Below, in pieces: positions 1-8,798 of a DNA stretch of 64,000 nucleotides. Location of the stretch: positions 62,001-126,000 of the forward strand of contig NZ_JNZS01000009.1 of NCBI RefSeq assembly GCF_000718515.1, written 5' to 3'. The position numbers were made by a program, and so were the translations under genes. How positions within the stretch are numbered: position 1 is the stretch's first letter; each line of letters opens with the position of its first letter. This DNA is from Micromonospora parva (GTDB lineage Bacteria; Actinomycetota; Actinomycetes; Mycobacteriales; Micromonosporaceae). The notes beneath the pieces are model-generated. The model had not been told where the DNA came from. It searched no databases and saw only the letters and a program-made list of their open reading frames with translations.

Positions 1-43
1 CACCGACCGGCCGGCGTACGCCCTCGCCCGGCTGGACCGCTGA
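1..43 (+). CDS. C-terminal end of an upstream gene (partial)
   Basis: Frame 2 stays open from the window edge to a TGA at 41-43 and reads TDRPAYALARLDR, with the G/C-rich third positions expected of coding sequence here. Only 13 residues are visible, so no function can be given. It would run in the same direction as the histidine kinase that follows about 55 nt later. Confidence 0.3.
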   Translation, partial: TDRPAYALARLDR

Positions 44-98
44 GCCGATCGGCCGGGCGGGGGTGCCCAAAACCGGGACGGCGGGGCAGACTCGGCAC

Positions 99-1553
99 AT
101 GCCGGAGCGTATCGATTTCCCCGCTCTCATCGCCGGCCACACCGTCGTGATCGAGATGATCAACTCTGGGGACGCGGGCCTGCCGGTCCTCACCCAGCTG
201 CTCCGGGTGGCCCAGCCGGCGCTCGGCGCGACCGGGATGGCGTTCGTCGAGTTCGGTCCGACAGGTGGCCGGGTGATCGCCGCTACCGGCGTGGCCGAAT
301 GGGCCCTCGGCCGACCACTGGCTGTCGACGACCCGGACACCGTCTGCCTGCTCGCCGGGCCACGGGTGCGCCAGGTGCGGGTGGGTGACCTCAACGGCAA
401 GCTCGCCGGCGAACTGGCCGGCAGTGGCCTGCGTCGGATGGTGGTCTCCCGGGCCGAGATCGGCGGCCACACCGTCGGCAGCCTGCACGCGCTCTATCCC
501 GGCGACGACGAGCCGGGCCCCGAGCAGCAGGGGGTGGTCGGCTACCTCGCGTCCTGCGTCGGGCACATGTACGGCGACCAGAGTGGCCTGCCGGTGCACG
601 GTGACGGCCCGGTGGTGGCCGCCCTCGCCGACGGGCTGGCCGTCGTCGACCGGGACGGGCACGTCCGGCTCTGGAACCCGGCCGCCGCCCAGGTCACCGG
701 CCGGACGGTCGAGCAGGCGCTGAACCACCCGTTGCCGTTCCCGCTGCCGCCCTCCGGGCAGGTTCGCGACCACCGACTGCCGGACGGCCGCTGGCTGCGG
801 ATCACCTCCGGCGAGCTGCCCGGGCCGGGCACGTTGCGGGTGGTCACCTTCCGCGACATCACCGACCAGCAGCGCCGCGATCACGACCGGGAGCTGTTCG
901 TCGCGGTGACCAGCCACGAGCTGCGCACCCCGGTAACGGTGATCAAGGGCTACGCGGACACCCTCACCGACCACTGGGAGTCGCTGACCGACGTCGACCG
1001 CCGGCAGGCCGCCCGGGTGATCGGGCAACGCGCCAACGAGCTGGCCCGGCTGGTCGACCGGCTGCTCAGCTCTGCGGCGGAGGTGGGGCCGGGCGACGAC
1101 CCGCCCACCCCGTTCGACCTCGCCGAGGCGCTGCGTTCCGCCGTCGTGGACCTGCCGGCGGAGCTGCGCCGCCGGCTGGTGCTCCGCCTCCCCGGCGATC
1201 TGCCCAAGGCCCTCGGTCACCGGCCCAGCCTGGCCACCGTGCTCACCGAGTTGACGACCAACGCCGGTAAGTACTCGGCACCGGACTCACCCATCGAGAT
1301 CACCGCCTCGGTCGACGGGCAACTGGTCGCGTTCCGGGTCAGCGACCAGGGCATCGGCATCCGACCCGAGCACGTGGAACGGGCCTTCGACAGGTTCTGG
1401 CAGGGCGAGTCCGGTGACCGTCGCGGCTACCCGGGTGCCGGGCTCGGCCTCTATCTCGTCCGCCGGATCGTTGAACAGCAGAATGGATGGGTATCCCTAC
1501 GTCCGAGGAACGGCGGCGGTACGGTCGCAGAGGTGCGGCTACCACGCGGTTGA
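99..1553 (+). CDS. GAF/PAS sensor histidine kinase
   Basis: A 484-residue soluble-looking histidine kinase. Domains in order: GAF-like region (about 25-155), PAS (about 170-250, DGLAVVDRDGHVRLWNPAAA), HisKA with the phosphorylated His in TSHELRTPVTVIKGY (about 270-335), and HATPase_c (about 370-484). The N box reads LTTNAGKYS, where canonical kinases have an N-x-x-x-A/N-K-[FY] pattern; DQGIGI (G1), FDRFWQ (F) and GAGLGLYLV (G2) are also present. It has no membrane segment, so it probably senses a cytoplasmic signal. ATG at 99 is preferred to GTG at 63 because the extra residues look non-coding. No response regulator is adjacent, so the partner is unknown; the next gene is another GHKL-type ATPase. 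Confidence 0.85.
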   Translation: MPERIDFPALIAGHTVVIEMINSGDAGLPVLTQLLRVAQPALGATGMAFVEFGPTGGRVIAATGVAEWALGRPLAVDDPDTVCLLAGPRVRQVRVGDLNGKLAGELAGSGLRRMVVSRAEIGGHTVGSLHALYPGDDEPGPEQQGVVGYLASCVGHMYGDQSGLPVHGDGPVVAALADGLAVVDRDGHVRLWNPAAAQVTGRTVEQALNHPLPFPLPPSGQVRDHRLPDGRWLRITSGELPGPGTLRVVTFRDITDQQRRDHDRELFVAVTSHELRTPVTVIKGYADTLTDHWESLTDVDRRQAARVIGQRANELARLVDRLLSSAAEVGPGDDPPTPFDLAEALRSAVVDLPAELRRRLVLRLPGDLPKALGHRPSLATVLTELTTNAGKYSAPDSPIEITASVDGQLVAFRVSDQGIGIRPEHVERAFDRFWQGESGDRRGYPGAGLGLYLVRRIVEQQNGWVSLRPRNGGGTVAEVRLPRG

Positions 1554-1569
1554 CCGAGGGTGGCGCGAC

Positions 1570-2040
1570 GTGGAGGCGACGGTGGCAGCGGCAGCGGTAG
1601 CGAGGGATCAATCCTGGTGTGTGGTGGTTCCCCACCACCCGGGTGGGGCACGGCTGGCCCGACACCGGCTCGCCGCGGAACTGGCCGACGCCGTACCCCC
1701 GGCGCTCCTGGCGGACCTGATCGCGGTGCTCGCGGAACTGGTGGGAAACGCGGTACGGCACGCCAGGCCGCTGCCCGGCGGCGTGATCCGGGTCGCCTGG
1801 CGGCTGCGGCCCTCGGCCGAGGGCGCACTCATCCAGTTGCGGGTCACCGACGGCGGCGGCGCGAACAGCGGGCCCCGACTCCGGACGGCCAGCCCGGACT
1901 CGGCGGACGGGCGCGGGCTGCACATCGTGGCCGGCCTGGCCACCCGCTGGGGCGTCGAACAGGACGGCATGGGCCAGCGCGTCTGGGCGGAGTTCGACCT
2001 GGCGCCGGCACCCCGACCCGACCTGGTGCCGGCGGGCTGA
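1570..2040 (+). CDS. ATP-binding protein, RsbW/anti-sigma-type HATPase
   Basis: A 156-residue protein consisting almost only of a GHKL ATPase fold. The N box is ELVGNAVRHA (about residues 57-66), the G1-like motif is VTDGGG (about 94-99), and DGRGLHIVAGLATRWGV (about 114-130) is the typical end of the RsbW/SpoIIE-associated HATPase_c_2 family. Members of this family bind ATP and act as anti-sigma factors or serine kinases in partner-switching regulation, or as orphan ATPases in actinomycetes. GTG at 1570 is chosen since upstream residues in this frame overlap the histidine kinase. It starts 17 nt after the kinase stop, so the two may form an operon. The partner (anti-anti-sigma factor or sigma factor) is not in the window. 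Confidence 0.75.
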   Translation: MEATVAAAAVARDQSWCVVVPHHPGGARLARHRLAAELADAVPPALLADLIAVLAELVGNAVRHARPLPGGVIRVAWRLRPSAEGALIQLRVTDGGGANSGPRLRTASPDSADGRGLHIVAGLATRWGVEQDGMGQRVWAEFDLAPAPRPDLVPAG

Positions 2041-2099
2041 GGACGGCCCGGGCGGGTCCCGGCCACGGCGAGCCGCTCGGGGCTCTAGGCTGTGACGCC

Positions 2100-2987
2100 G
2101 TGAGTAAGCGTCGAAAGAGCCAGCGCACCGCCGCCGACACCACCCCCCGCCGCGACAAGGTGCGGGACGTCTTCGTGCCGCGTCCGTTCGACGGGCTGGT
2201 CGACGAGTCCGAGTGGATCGCGCTGCGCGAGTTGGTGCCCGCCGCCTCCGCCCCGCTGCGGCTGGCGCCCGCCCTCATCGAGGAGTTCGGTGACCGGGCG
2301 GTGACGCTCGCCACGGTGCTGCCGATGGCCGCCCCGGCGATCACCAAGCCGGACGGCCGGGTGCTCATCGGTCTCCAGCGCCACCAGCAGTCCGGCGACG
2401 TCTCCCGGGATCTGGCCGACGCGTTGCTCAGCGCGTTGCGTACCGAGCCGGGCGGCCAGGTGGCAGTGCCGCCACTGCCCGGGCCCGGGCCCCGCCTGCA
2501 GGACATCCTCGTGGACGGTCCACTGGACATCACCATGCACGACGGTTTCGAGTTCTGGCTCGACCCCGGGGCCGCCGACGACCCGACCGTCCAGGCGTCG
2601 CTGGAGCGGGCGAACGCGGCCATCTACCCGACGGTGCGGCTGACCGCGGCGAAGGCCGCGTACTGGTGTCAGGTGCCGGAGAAGGCGCACGTGCGCTGGG
2701 TGCTGCCGGACGACGAGGACGGCGCCCTCGACGCGTTGGCCCGCCTCGGCGCGGCCGGCACCCTGACGCTCGGCGAGCAGACCAAGTTCGCCGGCATGTT
2801 CCGCGCGCACGGTCGACTCGTACCGGTCTGGGACCTGCCGGAGGACACCCCGGCGGCCGAGTGGGAGGAGCCGGTGGCGCAGTTCGCCAAGCGGTACGCC
2901 GAGGCGCTCACCGTCACCGACCCGCTCGACGCCGCCGACCGTCGGGCCCGTCAGGGGCTACTCGGCCGCCAGCTCACCCTGCGCTGA
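2100..2987 (+). CDS. DUF5926 family protein
   Basis: A 295-residue soluble protein of the actinobacterial DUF5926 family (recognised by overall pattern). The N terminus is lysine/arginine-rich ([19 protein letters not shown]), followed by the [20 protein letters not shown] segment typical of the family. It then has an alternating alpha/beta body ending in [10 protein letters not shown]. No catalytic motif is evident and no function is known for the family. GTG at 2100 follows a weak ribosome-binding region and matches the start used in relatives. Its 3' end overlaps the 3' end of the convergent arginine deiminase reading frame (2951-2987); that overlap exists only because the deiminase frame is extended (see there). 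Confidence 0.7.
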   Translation: MSKRRKSQRTAADTTPRRDKVRDVFVPRPFDGLVDESEWIALRELVPAASAPLRLAPALIEEFGDRAVTLATVLPMAAPAITKPDGRVLIGLQRHQQSGDVSRDLADALLSALRTEPGGQVAVPPLPGPGPRLQDILVDGPLDITMHDGFEFWLDPGAADDPTVQASLERANAAIYPTVRLTAAKAAYWCQVPEKAHVRWVLPDDEDGALDALARLGAAGTLTLGEQTKFAGMFRAHGRLVPVWDLPEDTPAAEWEEPVAQFAKRYAEALTVTDPLDAADRRARQGLLGRQLTLR

Positions 2988-4264
2988 GCCGGGCGGTCCC
3001 GTTCAGCCGTTGACGGGTAGCGGCTCGCGGGTGATTCGGCAGGTCGGCGTCCGGCCCACCTGCCGCAGGCCGGCACCGACGGGCAGGACATGCAGCGCGG
3101 CCCGCCCCGGCCGGAGCCCAGCTCGGACCCGGCGATCGGGATCACCTCGATGCCGGCCCGCTCGAGTTGGGCGTTCGTCTCGGTGTTGCGCTCGTAGCCG
3201 ACGCAGAGCCGTGGGGCCAACGCGAGGGTGTTGTTGCCGTCGTCCCACTGCTCGCGTTCGGCGGTGACCGGATCCAGCCCGGTGTCGATGACCCGGAGCA
3301 GGTCGAGGTCCATCGCGTCGGCGGCGGCCCGCAGGAACGGTGCCGGCCCGTCCACCCGCGGGTCCTCGCCGTCCCCGCCGGCGATCACCGTGTACGCGGA
3401 CAGCGTGCTCGCGATGTTGGGATACATCAGCACGGCATCCACGTCGACCATCGTGCACACGGTGTCCAGGTGCATGGTGGCGCGCTCCTGGGCGATCGGC
3501 ACCACCAGGATGGTGTGGGCCAGCCCGGCGGCGAAGACCTGCCGGCCGAGGCGCTCGGCGCCGGCCGGGGTCGTCCGCTCGCCCACCCCGACCGCCAGCA
3601 CCCCGGGTGCGAGCAGCAACACGTCGCCGCCCTCCAGGTGCTCCAGGCTGGGGCGGTAGACGAACTCGGTGCCGGCGAACCGGGGGTGGTGGCGGTAGAT
3701 GGCGTCGGTCAGTGTGGTTTCGCGGCGGCGGGCCGGCATGGCCAGGCTGGTGACACCCACCCGGTCGCCGATCCACAGCGACGAGTCGCGGGTGAACAGC
3801 AGGTTGGGCAGCGGGTCGATGACGAAGTCGTGTCGGTCCATCAGCGTGTAGACCAGCCCACCCGGCCGCTCCGAGCTGATCCGCAACTCCTCGTGGGCCA
3901 GCCCGGCGGTGAGCACGTCGGCCAGGGCGGCCGGGTCCAGGTAGGAGAGATGGTCGGCGACGCGGGCGCGCAGGGTGTCGCCGAGCCGTGGGGAGCGCAG
4001 CACCTCCTCGGTCAGCTCGGCCCGGGCGTCCTCGACGGCGAGCGTCTCGGCCAGCAGGGTGGCCAGGTAGAGCACCTCCACGCCGCGCTCGCGCAGGGCG
4101 GCGGCGAACGCGTCGTGCTCCTCCTGGGCGCGTCCCACCCAGGGGATCGCGTCGAACAGGAGCGAGTCGTTGTTGCGTGGGGTGAGCCGGGCCAGTTCGG
4201 GGCCGGGCCGGTGCAGCAGTACGGTGCCGAGCCGCCCGACTTCACTGTCGACGTAGTGGGTCAC
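2951..4264 (-). CDS. arcA: Arginine deiminase with frameshifted C terminus
   Basis: Arginine deiminase converts L-arginine to citrulline and ammonia in the cytoplasm. The frame encodes 437 residues; family members are usually about 400-410. Guanidine-modifying fold motifs are clear: [11 protein letters not shown] near the N terminus, the [10 protein letters not shown] substrate loop, [20 protein letters not shown] with the catalytic His/Asp, DDGNNTLAL, and [11 protein letters not shown] carrying the catalytic Cys. Just after MSCP the frame departs from the family. The expected short tail ([10 protein letters not shown], stop near 3004) lies in another frame, separated by about 44 nt of palindromic sequence at 3037-3080. 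Read as sequenced, the last 30-odd residues are novel and run into the convergent gene. The core residues are intact, so activity may persist; a sequencing error is also possible. No arcB or arcC is nearby. Confidence 0.85.
   Translation of the reverse strand: MTHYVDSEVGRLGTVLLHRPGPELARLTPRNNDSLLFDAIPWVGRAQEEHDAFAAALRERGVEVLYLATLLAETLAVEDARAELTEEVLRSPRLGDTLRARVADHLSYLDPAALADVLTAGLAHEELRISSERPGGLVYTLMDRHDFVIDPLPNLLFTRDSSLWIGDRVGVTSLAMPARRRETTLTDAIYRHHPRFAGTEFVYRPSLEHLEGGDVLLLAPGVLAVGVGERTTPAGAERLGRQVFAAGLAHTILVVPIAQERATMHLDTVCTMVDVDAVLMYPNIASTLSAYTVIAGGDGEDPRVDGPAPFLRAAADAMDLDLLRVIDTGLDPVTAEREQWDDGNNTLALAPRLCVGYERNTETNAQLERAGIEVIPIAGSELGSGRGGPRCMSCPSVPACGRWAGRRPAESPASRYPSTAERDRPAQRRVSWRPSSP
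3037..3080. repeat. Palindromic insertion within the arcA 3' end
   Basis: About 44 nt separate the codons for CMSCP from those for ITREPL, which are normally contiguous in arginine deiminases. The stretch has a 7-bp inverted repeat (GGCAGGT at 3038-3044, ACCTGCC at 3058-3064) and a second overlapping one (CCTGC/GCAGG at 3059-3069). Its length is not a multiple of three, which explains the frame change. It could be a small mobile hairpin or the product of a local duplication, since GGCAGG occurs at both edges. Confidence 0.5.
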
Positions 4265-4307
4265 TCCCGCAGCGTAGGGCAGGGTTTAGCGGCATCCGAG
4301 AAAAGAA

Positions 4308-4336
4308 CTGTGGATGAATATGGCATTCATCCACAG
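4308..4336. promoter_or_regulatory. Inverted pair of DnaA-box-like nonamers
   Basis: Perfect 12-bp inverted repeat (CTGTGGATGAAT, loop ATGGC, ATTCATCCACAG) in the divergent arcA/NERD intergenic region. Each arm contains TCATCCACA on one strand, one mismatch from the DnaA box TTATCCACA. It could be an operator for any dimeric regulator; DnaA binding is inferred from sequence only. Confidence 0.45.
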
Positions 4337-4427
4337 TCACTCCGGCGTTCCGGCTTGCCGAACACCGGTAGTGGCAACGTAGGGTAGTGAGGACATAACT
4401 TCGAGGGACCTTTTGCCGGAGGTCGCG

Positions 4428-5165
4428 ATGACTGTCTTTCCCGCACGACGAGCCGTACCGTCCGCTCGGGCACTGCCGCCCGTCGCGGTGCCACACCCCC
4501 GCGTCGAGGCGCCGGGGGTTCTGGAACCGGTCCGTCCGACACCGCTCGAATGGGCCCGCCGTCGTCGGGCCGAGCGGGGTGCCCGCCGCCTGGAGGCGGC
4601 CGGGGCACGGGCGTTGGGCCAACTCGACCATCTCGGGCCCGCCTGGCACGTGATCGAGTGGCCGCGCACAGACGTGACAGACGTGCTCGACCGCGGGCAG
4701 GACGACCGGGCCGGGTTCCTCGCCATCGGGCCGAGCGGTCTCTTCGCCGTGACCATCGCCGACCACGGCCGGGCCAGGGTGCTCGTCGCCGGCGACGTCG
4801 TGCAGATCAACGGCAAACGGCCCCCGTACGTGGCCGAGTCCCGCCGGGACGCCAAGCGGGCCAGCAAGGCCCTCTCCGACGCGGTGGGGCTGCCCGTCCC
4901 GGTGACGCCGGTGCTGACCTTCGTCGGCTCCGGCGTCATCAGCGTCTACGGCCTTCCGAAGGACTGCCTGATGGCCACCCACCGGGAACTGGACCGGTTG
5001 CTCGTGGCCGGAGGCAGCCGGATCAGCCCGGCCACCGCCGAAAAGCTCTCCCGGGTCGCACAGCACCCCAGCACCTGGCTGAACGGCACGTACCGTCCAA
5101 CGGCCGACTACCGGTGGTACGACGAGGGCCGAACGGCCGCTGACAAGCCGGCCCACCGCCGGTAA
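4428..5165 (+). CDS. NERD-like domain protein
   Basis: A 245-residue protein. The central part (about 85-190) has strands typical of the nuclease-related NERD domain: FLAIGPSGLFAVTIADHG, then VLVAGDVVQINGKRPPYVAE, then a helix KRASKALSDAVG and a strand PVTPVLTFVG. NERD proteins are thought to be DNA-processing or nuclease-like; the usual acidic and Lys catalytic residues are not obvious here, so activity is uncertain. A low-complexity arginine/alanine N-terminal segment precedes the domain. ATG at 4428 is preceded by CCGGAGG at suitable spacing. It diverges from arcA, and the shared intergenic region holds a perfect inverted repeat resembling paired DnaA boxes. Confidence 0.6.
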   Translation: MTVFPARRAVPSARALPPVAVPHPRVEAPGVLEPVRPTPLEWARRRRAERGARRLEAAGARALGQLDHLGPAWHVIEWPRTDVTDVLDRGQDDRAGFLAIGPSGLFAVTIADHGRARVLVAGDVVQINGKRPPYVAESRRDAKRASKALSDAVGLPVPVTPVLTFVGSGVISVYGLPKDCLMATHRELDRLLVAGGSRISPATAEKLSRVAQHPSTWLNGTYRPTADYRWYDEGRTAADKPAHRR

Positions 5166-5332
5166 CGTCACCGGCGACGCCACGCGGCTCCGGTCCCCCT
5201 TCACCTCACCGGTCTCCGCGCCGTCGCCGGTCGCCTCGGTCAACCCCGCGCGGCCCGGTGACCCGGTGCGCTCGGTGATTCCGTCGGCGACCCGCTAGCG
5301 TGGACAGTCGATCGGTGCACATAGGAGGCGCG

Positions 5333-5791
5333 GTGGCCCACGTCGAACTTTCGCTCTCGGAAGCGTTCGTGCCGGCGGCGCGGGCCTCGACAGAGCCGGA
5401 GTCCGACAACGTCGGCCAATGGTCGTCGACAGTCTCCCGGGCCGATGAGCCGTGTCTGCTGATCGACGCCGACACCCGGGTGGTGGCGATCTCCACGGCC
5501 GGCTGCGACCTGCTCTGCCTCGGCGAGCCGGACGGGCTGATCGGCCGACCGCTGCTCGACGGCGGGCTGCGCCTGCTCGACTTCACCGCCAACCGGGGCG
5601 AGCTGACCGAAGCCGAGATCGACAAGATCCCGCCCCTGCTGGCGCTCTCCTCCGGCCGGCTGGCCCGTGGGCTGCTCCGGGTGCAGGCCGCCTCGGCGAA
5701 CAGCTCCGACGCGACAGTCGACGCGATCTCCACCCCGCTGCTCACCGACGGCACCGTGGCCGGTTCACTCACCTTCTTCTCCGAGGTCTGA
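5333..5791 (+). CDS. Small PAS-like protein
   Basis: A 152-residue protein with no membrane segment. The middle (about 40-140) resembles a PAS fold: LLIDADTRVVAISTAGCDLL, then GLIGRPLLDG, a helix-rich section and the closing TPLLTDGTVAGSLTFFSEV. Such stand-alone PAS proteins in actinomycetes have no known role. GTG at 5333 follows AGGAGGCGCG, a strong ribosome-binding site, and fixes the start. It has no operon partner: the next gene starts 75 nt downstream and is unrelated. Confidence 0.55.
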   Translation: MAHVELSLSEAFVPAARASTEPESDNVGQWSSTVSRADEPCLLIDADTRVVAISTAGCDLLCLGEPDGLIGRPLLDGGLRLLDFTANRGELTEAEIDKIPPLLALSSGRLARGLLRVQAASANSSDATVDAISTPLLTDGTVAGSLTFFSEV

Positions 5792-5866
5792 CCTGCGGCG
5801 GAGTGTGTCGTGTGCCGCACGCGGCGTTGCCCGGGCGGGCCCGCCGGAAGGCCGTAGGGTGCCTTC

Positions 5867-6256
5867 ATGCTCGATATCGCCCTGTTGCCGGGGGAATACG
5901 CTGTGTGCCGGATGGCCGCCGGCAGCACCCTGCCGTACGCGCTGTCGAGCGGGCTGCGCGGAACGGACGTGGTGACGGTGAGCTGGACCTCCGACGGCAT
6001 CTCCGTGATCTGCCCGATCGACCGGGCGCCGGCACAGGCCGTACTGGAGACGACCTGGCGTTGTCTGCGGGTCACCGCCCCGGTGGCGCTGGCCGGCGCC
6101 GGCAGCCTGGCCGCGCTCGTCGACCCGCTCGCCGAGGCCCGGGTCAGCGCCGTCACGTTCTCCACGTTCGACACCGACTATCTGCTGGTGCCGACCGTCC
6201 GGCTGACCGAGGGAACGGCGGCCCTCCAGCGTGCCGGGCACCGCGTCACCGGTTGA
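5867..6256 (+). CDS. ACT domain-containing protein
   Basis: A 129-residue protein made of two ACT-like halves. The first (about 1-55) is MLDIALLPGEYAVCRM...VSWTSDGISVICP and the second (about 65-125) ends in VTFSTFDTDYLLVP. The sequence pattern matches the stand-alone ACT proteins related to the amino-acid sensor CASTOR/aspartokinase regulatory domain, which bind small ligands, often amino acids. No catalytic domain is attached. The ligand cannot be told from sequence. It stands alone, 84 nt before the lipoprotein gene. Confidence 0.6.
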   Translation: MLDIALLPGEYAVCRMAAGSTLPYALSSGLRGTDVVTVSWTSDGISVICPIDRAPAQAVLETTWRCLRVTAPVALAGAGSLAALVDPLAEARVSAVTFSTFDTDYLLVPTVRLTEGTAALQRAGHRVTG

Positions 6257-6340
6257 CCTTCACCCGATCGGCCGCTCACCCTACGATGGGCTCGGCCACC
6301 CCGGCCGCGACGAATTCTCCGATGTCCCGAGGATCGGCCC

Positions 6341-6958
6341 GTGCCGTTCACCCCACCCCACCCCGCTCCCCCCGCACCGCAGGCGACGATTCACCCCCCA
6401 CCGGCGACTGACGAGCGGGCAGCGCATCGCGTACCCACGCCGGCCATCACCCGGGTCCTGCCGATGGTGCTCGCCGTCGCGGTGCTGGCCGGCTGCGGTG
6501 CCCCACCCGGGCTGGGAGAACCGACGGGCGTGGCCACGCACACCGCGAGCCCGACGACGCCCGCCCCGAGCACCGCGCCCACGACCACGCCGCCCACCGC
6601 ACCGCCGCTCGCCACTGTGACGCCCACCGCGGACGCCGGGTTGGTCGCGACCGCGTGCCGCAACGGGCCGACCGGGCAGCGGGTTCAGCAACTCTTGCGC
6701 GGCCAGGCCGGAGTGCTTCCAGCGAACGTCCGGGTGCGGGTCCGCACCGGGCCACTCTGTGCCGGCGACTGGCAGTTCACGGTGCTGGAGGTGACCGGGC
6801 ACGAGGAACTCCAGGTGGTCACCCGGGGCAGGGCCAGCGCCCCGGTGCTGGTAACCGCCGGCACCGACGTCTGCACCGTCGAGGTACGCGCCGTCAGTCC
6901 GGCCGGGATCCGCACCCTGGCCTGTGACGCCGGCCCGGCCAACGGGCCAGGTGCGTAG
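6341..6958 (+). CDS. Putative lipoprotein
   Basis: A 205-residue protein of unknown function. A hydrophobic stretch VLPMVLAVAVLAGCG near residues 39-53 ends in a lipobox (LAGC), predicting signal peptidase II cleavage and a lipid-anchored Cys. It is followed by a Thr/Pro-rich spacer (about 60-95) and a small folded domain with several Cys (ACRNGPTG, GPLCAGDW, DVCTVEV, LACDAG). The GTG at 6341 places the hydrophobic segment unusually far from the N terminus, so translation may start further in. The four Cys of the C-terminal domain probably form disulfides outside the membrane. It ends 10 nt before pheA. Confidence 0.5.
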   Translation: MPFTPPHPAPPAPQATIHPPPATDERAAHRVPTPAITRVLPMVLAVAVLAGCGAPPGLGEPTGVATHTASPTTPAPSTAPTTTPPTAPPLATVTPTADAGLVATACRNGPTGQRVQQLLRGQAGVLPANVRVRVRTGPLCAGDWQFTVLEVTGHEELQVVTRGRASAPVLVTAGTDVCTVEVRAVSPAGIRTLACDAGPANGPGA

Positions 6959-6968
6959 GCTGATCGGC

Positions 6969-7925
6969 ATGCCGGGAACACCGCCGACGCGATTCGTCTA
7001 CCTGGGGCCGGAGGGCACCTTCGCCGAACAGGCCCTGCGCTCCCTGCCCGCCGCCGAGCGCGGCACCCGTACACCCGCCCGGAGCGTCGGCGAGGCGCTG
7101 GACAGCGTCCGGGCCGGCGACGCCGACGCCGCGCTGGTGCCACTGGAGAACTCGATCGGCGGCGCGGTGGGCGTCACGCTGGACGAGATGGCCGAGGGCG
7201 AGCCGTTGGTGATCACCCGGGAGGTGGTCCTGTCGGTGGAGTTCGTGCTCGCCGCGCGACCCGGCACCTCGCTGACCGAGATCCACACCGTGGCGGCCCA
7301 CCCGCAGGCGTCCACCCAGTGCCGAGGTTGGCTGCGCGACCACCTGCCCGACGCCGTGGTGGTCGATGTGCTCTCCAACGGCGCGGCCGCCGCCGGTGCC
7401 GGCACTGGCGAGTACGACGCGGCGATCTGCGCGCCGATCGGCGCCTCCGGGCACCGGCTCACGACACTCGCCGACAAGATCGCCGACCACCCTGACGCGG
7501 TGACCCGGTTCGCGCTGGTGTCCCGCCCCGGGCCGCCCCCGCCGCCGACCGGTGACGATCTCACCTCGCTCGCGGTCTACATCGCCCACGACCGGGTCGG
7601 CGCGCTGCTGTCCGTGCTGATGGAGCTGGCCGTCCGGGGCGTCAACCTGACCCGGATCGAGTCCCGTCCGACCGGCGAGGCGCTGGGCCGCTACGTCTTC
7701 TTCCTGGACTGCACCGGCCACGTGGCCGACGTACGCCTGGGCGAGGCGTTGCAGGGGCTCCGTCGGGTCTGTGCCGACGTCCGCTTCCTGGGCTCCTACC
7801 CCCGGCACCGATGGGCCGGGACGGCGGGCCAACGCCCGGTCCCCGCGCCGGCGGGCCTCTCCGACGTCGACTACGCCGACGCGGCGGCCTGGCTGACCCG
7901 ACTACGTACCGGTGAGCTGACCTGA
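6969..7925 (+). CDS. pheA: Prephenate dehydratase
   Basis: Catalyses decarboxylation and dehydration of prephenate to phenylpyruvate, the committed step of phenylalanine synthesis. The protein has 318 residues, normal for monofunctional PheA. The catalytic PDT domain spans about 10-195, with YLGPEGTFAEQAL at the N terminus, LVPLENSIGGAVG, and the helix ITREVVLSVEFVL. The C-terminal ACT domain (about 205-280) has GALLSVLMELAVRGVNLTRIESRPT, whose ESRP motif is the Phe-binding allosteric signature. ATG at 6969 follows the preceding gene by 10 nt. No chorismate mutase domain is fused. An imperfect hairpin at 7932-7958 probably terminates it. Confidence 0.93.
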   Translation: MPGTPPTRFVYLGPEGTFAEQALRSLPAAERGTRTPARSVGEALDSVRAGDADAALVPLENSIGGAVGVTLDEMAEGEPLVITREVVLSVEFVLAARPGTSLTEIHTVAAHPQASTQCRGWLRDHLPDAVVVDVLSNGAAAAGAGTGEYDAAICAPIGASGHRLTTLADKIADHPDAVTRFALVSRPGPPPPPTGDDLTSLAVYIAHDRVGALLSVLMELAVRGVNLTRIESRPTGEALGRYVFFLDCTGHVADVRLGEALQGLRRVCADVRFLGSYPRHRWAGTAGQRPVPAPAGLSDVDYADAAAWLTRLRTGELT

Positions 7926-7931
7926 CCGGCC

Positions 7932-7958
7932 GGGCGCCCCCGAGAACCGGGAGCGCCC
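7932..7958. terminator. Terminator-like hairpin between pheA and AIM24 gene
   Basis: GGGCGC at the left pairs with GCGCCC at the right, enclosing a second short stem and an AGAA-containing loop. It lies seven bases after the pheA stop and between convergent genes. There is no T tract, as is usual in high-GC actinobacteria. Just downstream the 13-mer GTGGTCAGCTCAG occurs twice around the AIM24 gene stop. Confidence 0.45.
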
Positions 7959-7996
7959 ACGCCGCTGTGGTGGTCAGCTCAGCGCCGCCGTTGTGG

Positions 7997-8719
7997 TCAG
8001 CTCAGCAGGCCGCCGAGCAGGCCGCCCTCCTGCTGCTGCTGACCGCTGCCCATGACCGGCGGCTCCTCGGACGGCTGCACCACGACGAAGCCCTGACCGG
8101 CGAAGCTCATGGTGAACGACTCACCGGTGCGACGGCCGAGCAGCGTGCCGAGGCCGAGCTGCTCGGCCCGGTGGTAGCCGGTCTGGAGGTTGGCCGACCA
8201 GCAGACGGCGGCCTGCGGGTCGACGTACGTCGGGGCGTCCACGTTGAGCACGACCGGGGTGCCCTTGGTGGTGATGGCGATCCGCCCGTAGCCGCTGAAG
8301 ACACAGTTGAAGAGGCCGGAGGACGACGCCATCCCGGCACCGCCGACCATCCTGATGTCGTACTGGAGGGTGGAGTCGAAGGCGAGCACGCTGCTGCCGT
8401 TGATGGAGAGGGCGTCGCCCGGCTCCAGGTCGATGATGTGCACGTCCTTGGCCAGCTCGGCGAGGAAGACGTCACCCTGGCCGGAGACCTTCATCAGCGG
8501 GACACCCTCGCCGGTGAGCTTCTGCTTGAGGAACTTGCCCAGCCCGCCCGAGCCCAGCGCCTGGAACTGCACATTGCCCTGGTAGGCGACCATCGACCCG
8601 ACCCGGGCCATTGCCTCGCCGTTGAGCTCGATCTTCAACATCTTGGAGTTCTGCAACCGCATGCCGGGCTGCGCGGACTCCTTCTCCAGATTCTCCGTGG
8701 AGAACAGCTCGCTGCGCAT
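7997..8719 (-). CDS. AIM24 family protein
   Basis: A 240-residue member of the AIM24 (TIGR00266) family, a beta-helical fold of unknown biochemical role in bacteria; the yeast relative is mitochondrial. Family features visible: RLQNSKMLKIELNGEAMAR and MVAYQGNVQFQALG near the N terminus, the GGLGKFLKQKLTGEGVPLMK segment, LSINGSSVLAFDSTL, and VLNVDAPTYVDPQAAVCW. A Gln-rich tail follows (QQQQEGGLLGGLLS). ATG at 8719 is preceded by AGGAGGCCC, a strong ribosome-binding site; the open frame extends upstream only into repeats. It is convergent with pheA. Confidence 0.8.
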   Translation of the reverse strand: MRSELFSTENLEKESAQPGMRLQNSKMLKIELNGEAMARVGSMVAYQGNVQFQALGSGGLGKFLKQKLTGEGVPLMKVSGQGDVFLAELAKDVHIIDLEPGDALSINGSSVLAFDSTLQYDIRMVGGAGMASSSGLFNCVFSGYGRIAITTKGTPVVLNVDAPTYVDPQAAVCWSANLQTGYHRAEQLGLGTLLGRRTGESFTMSFAGQGFVVVQPSEEPPVMGSGQQQQEGGLLGGLLS

Positions 8720-8798
8720 GAAAGGGCCTCCTGAATAGGGTCGCGTTCGCTGCACCGACGGTAGGCGACCCCGGCAAGCACCAGCCATCGGTTGGGCG

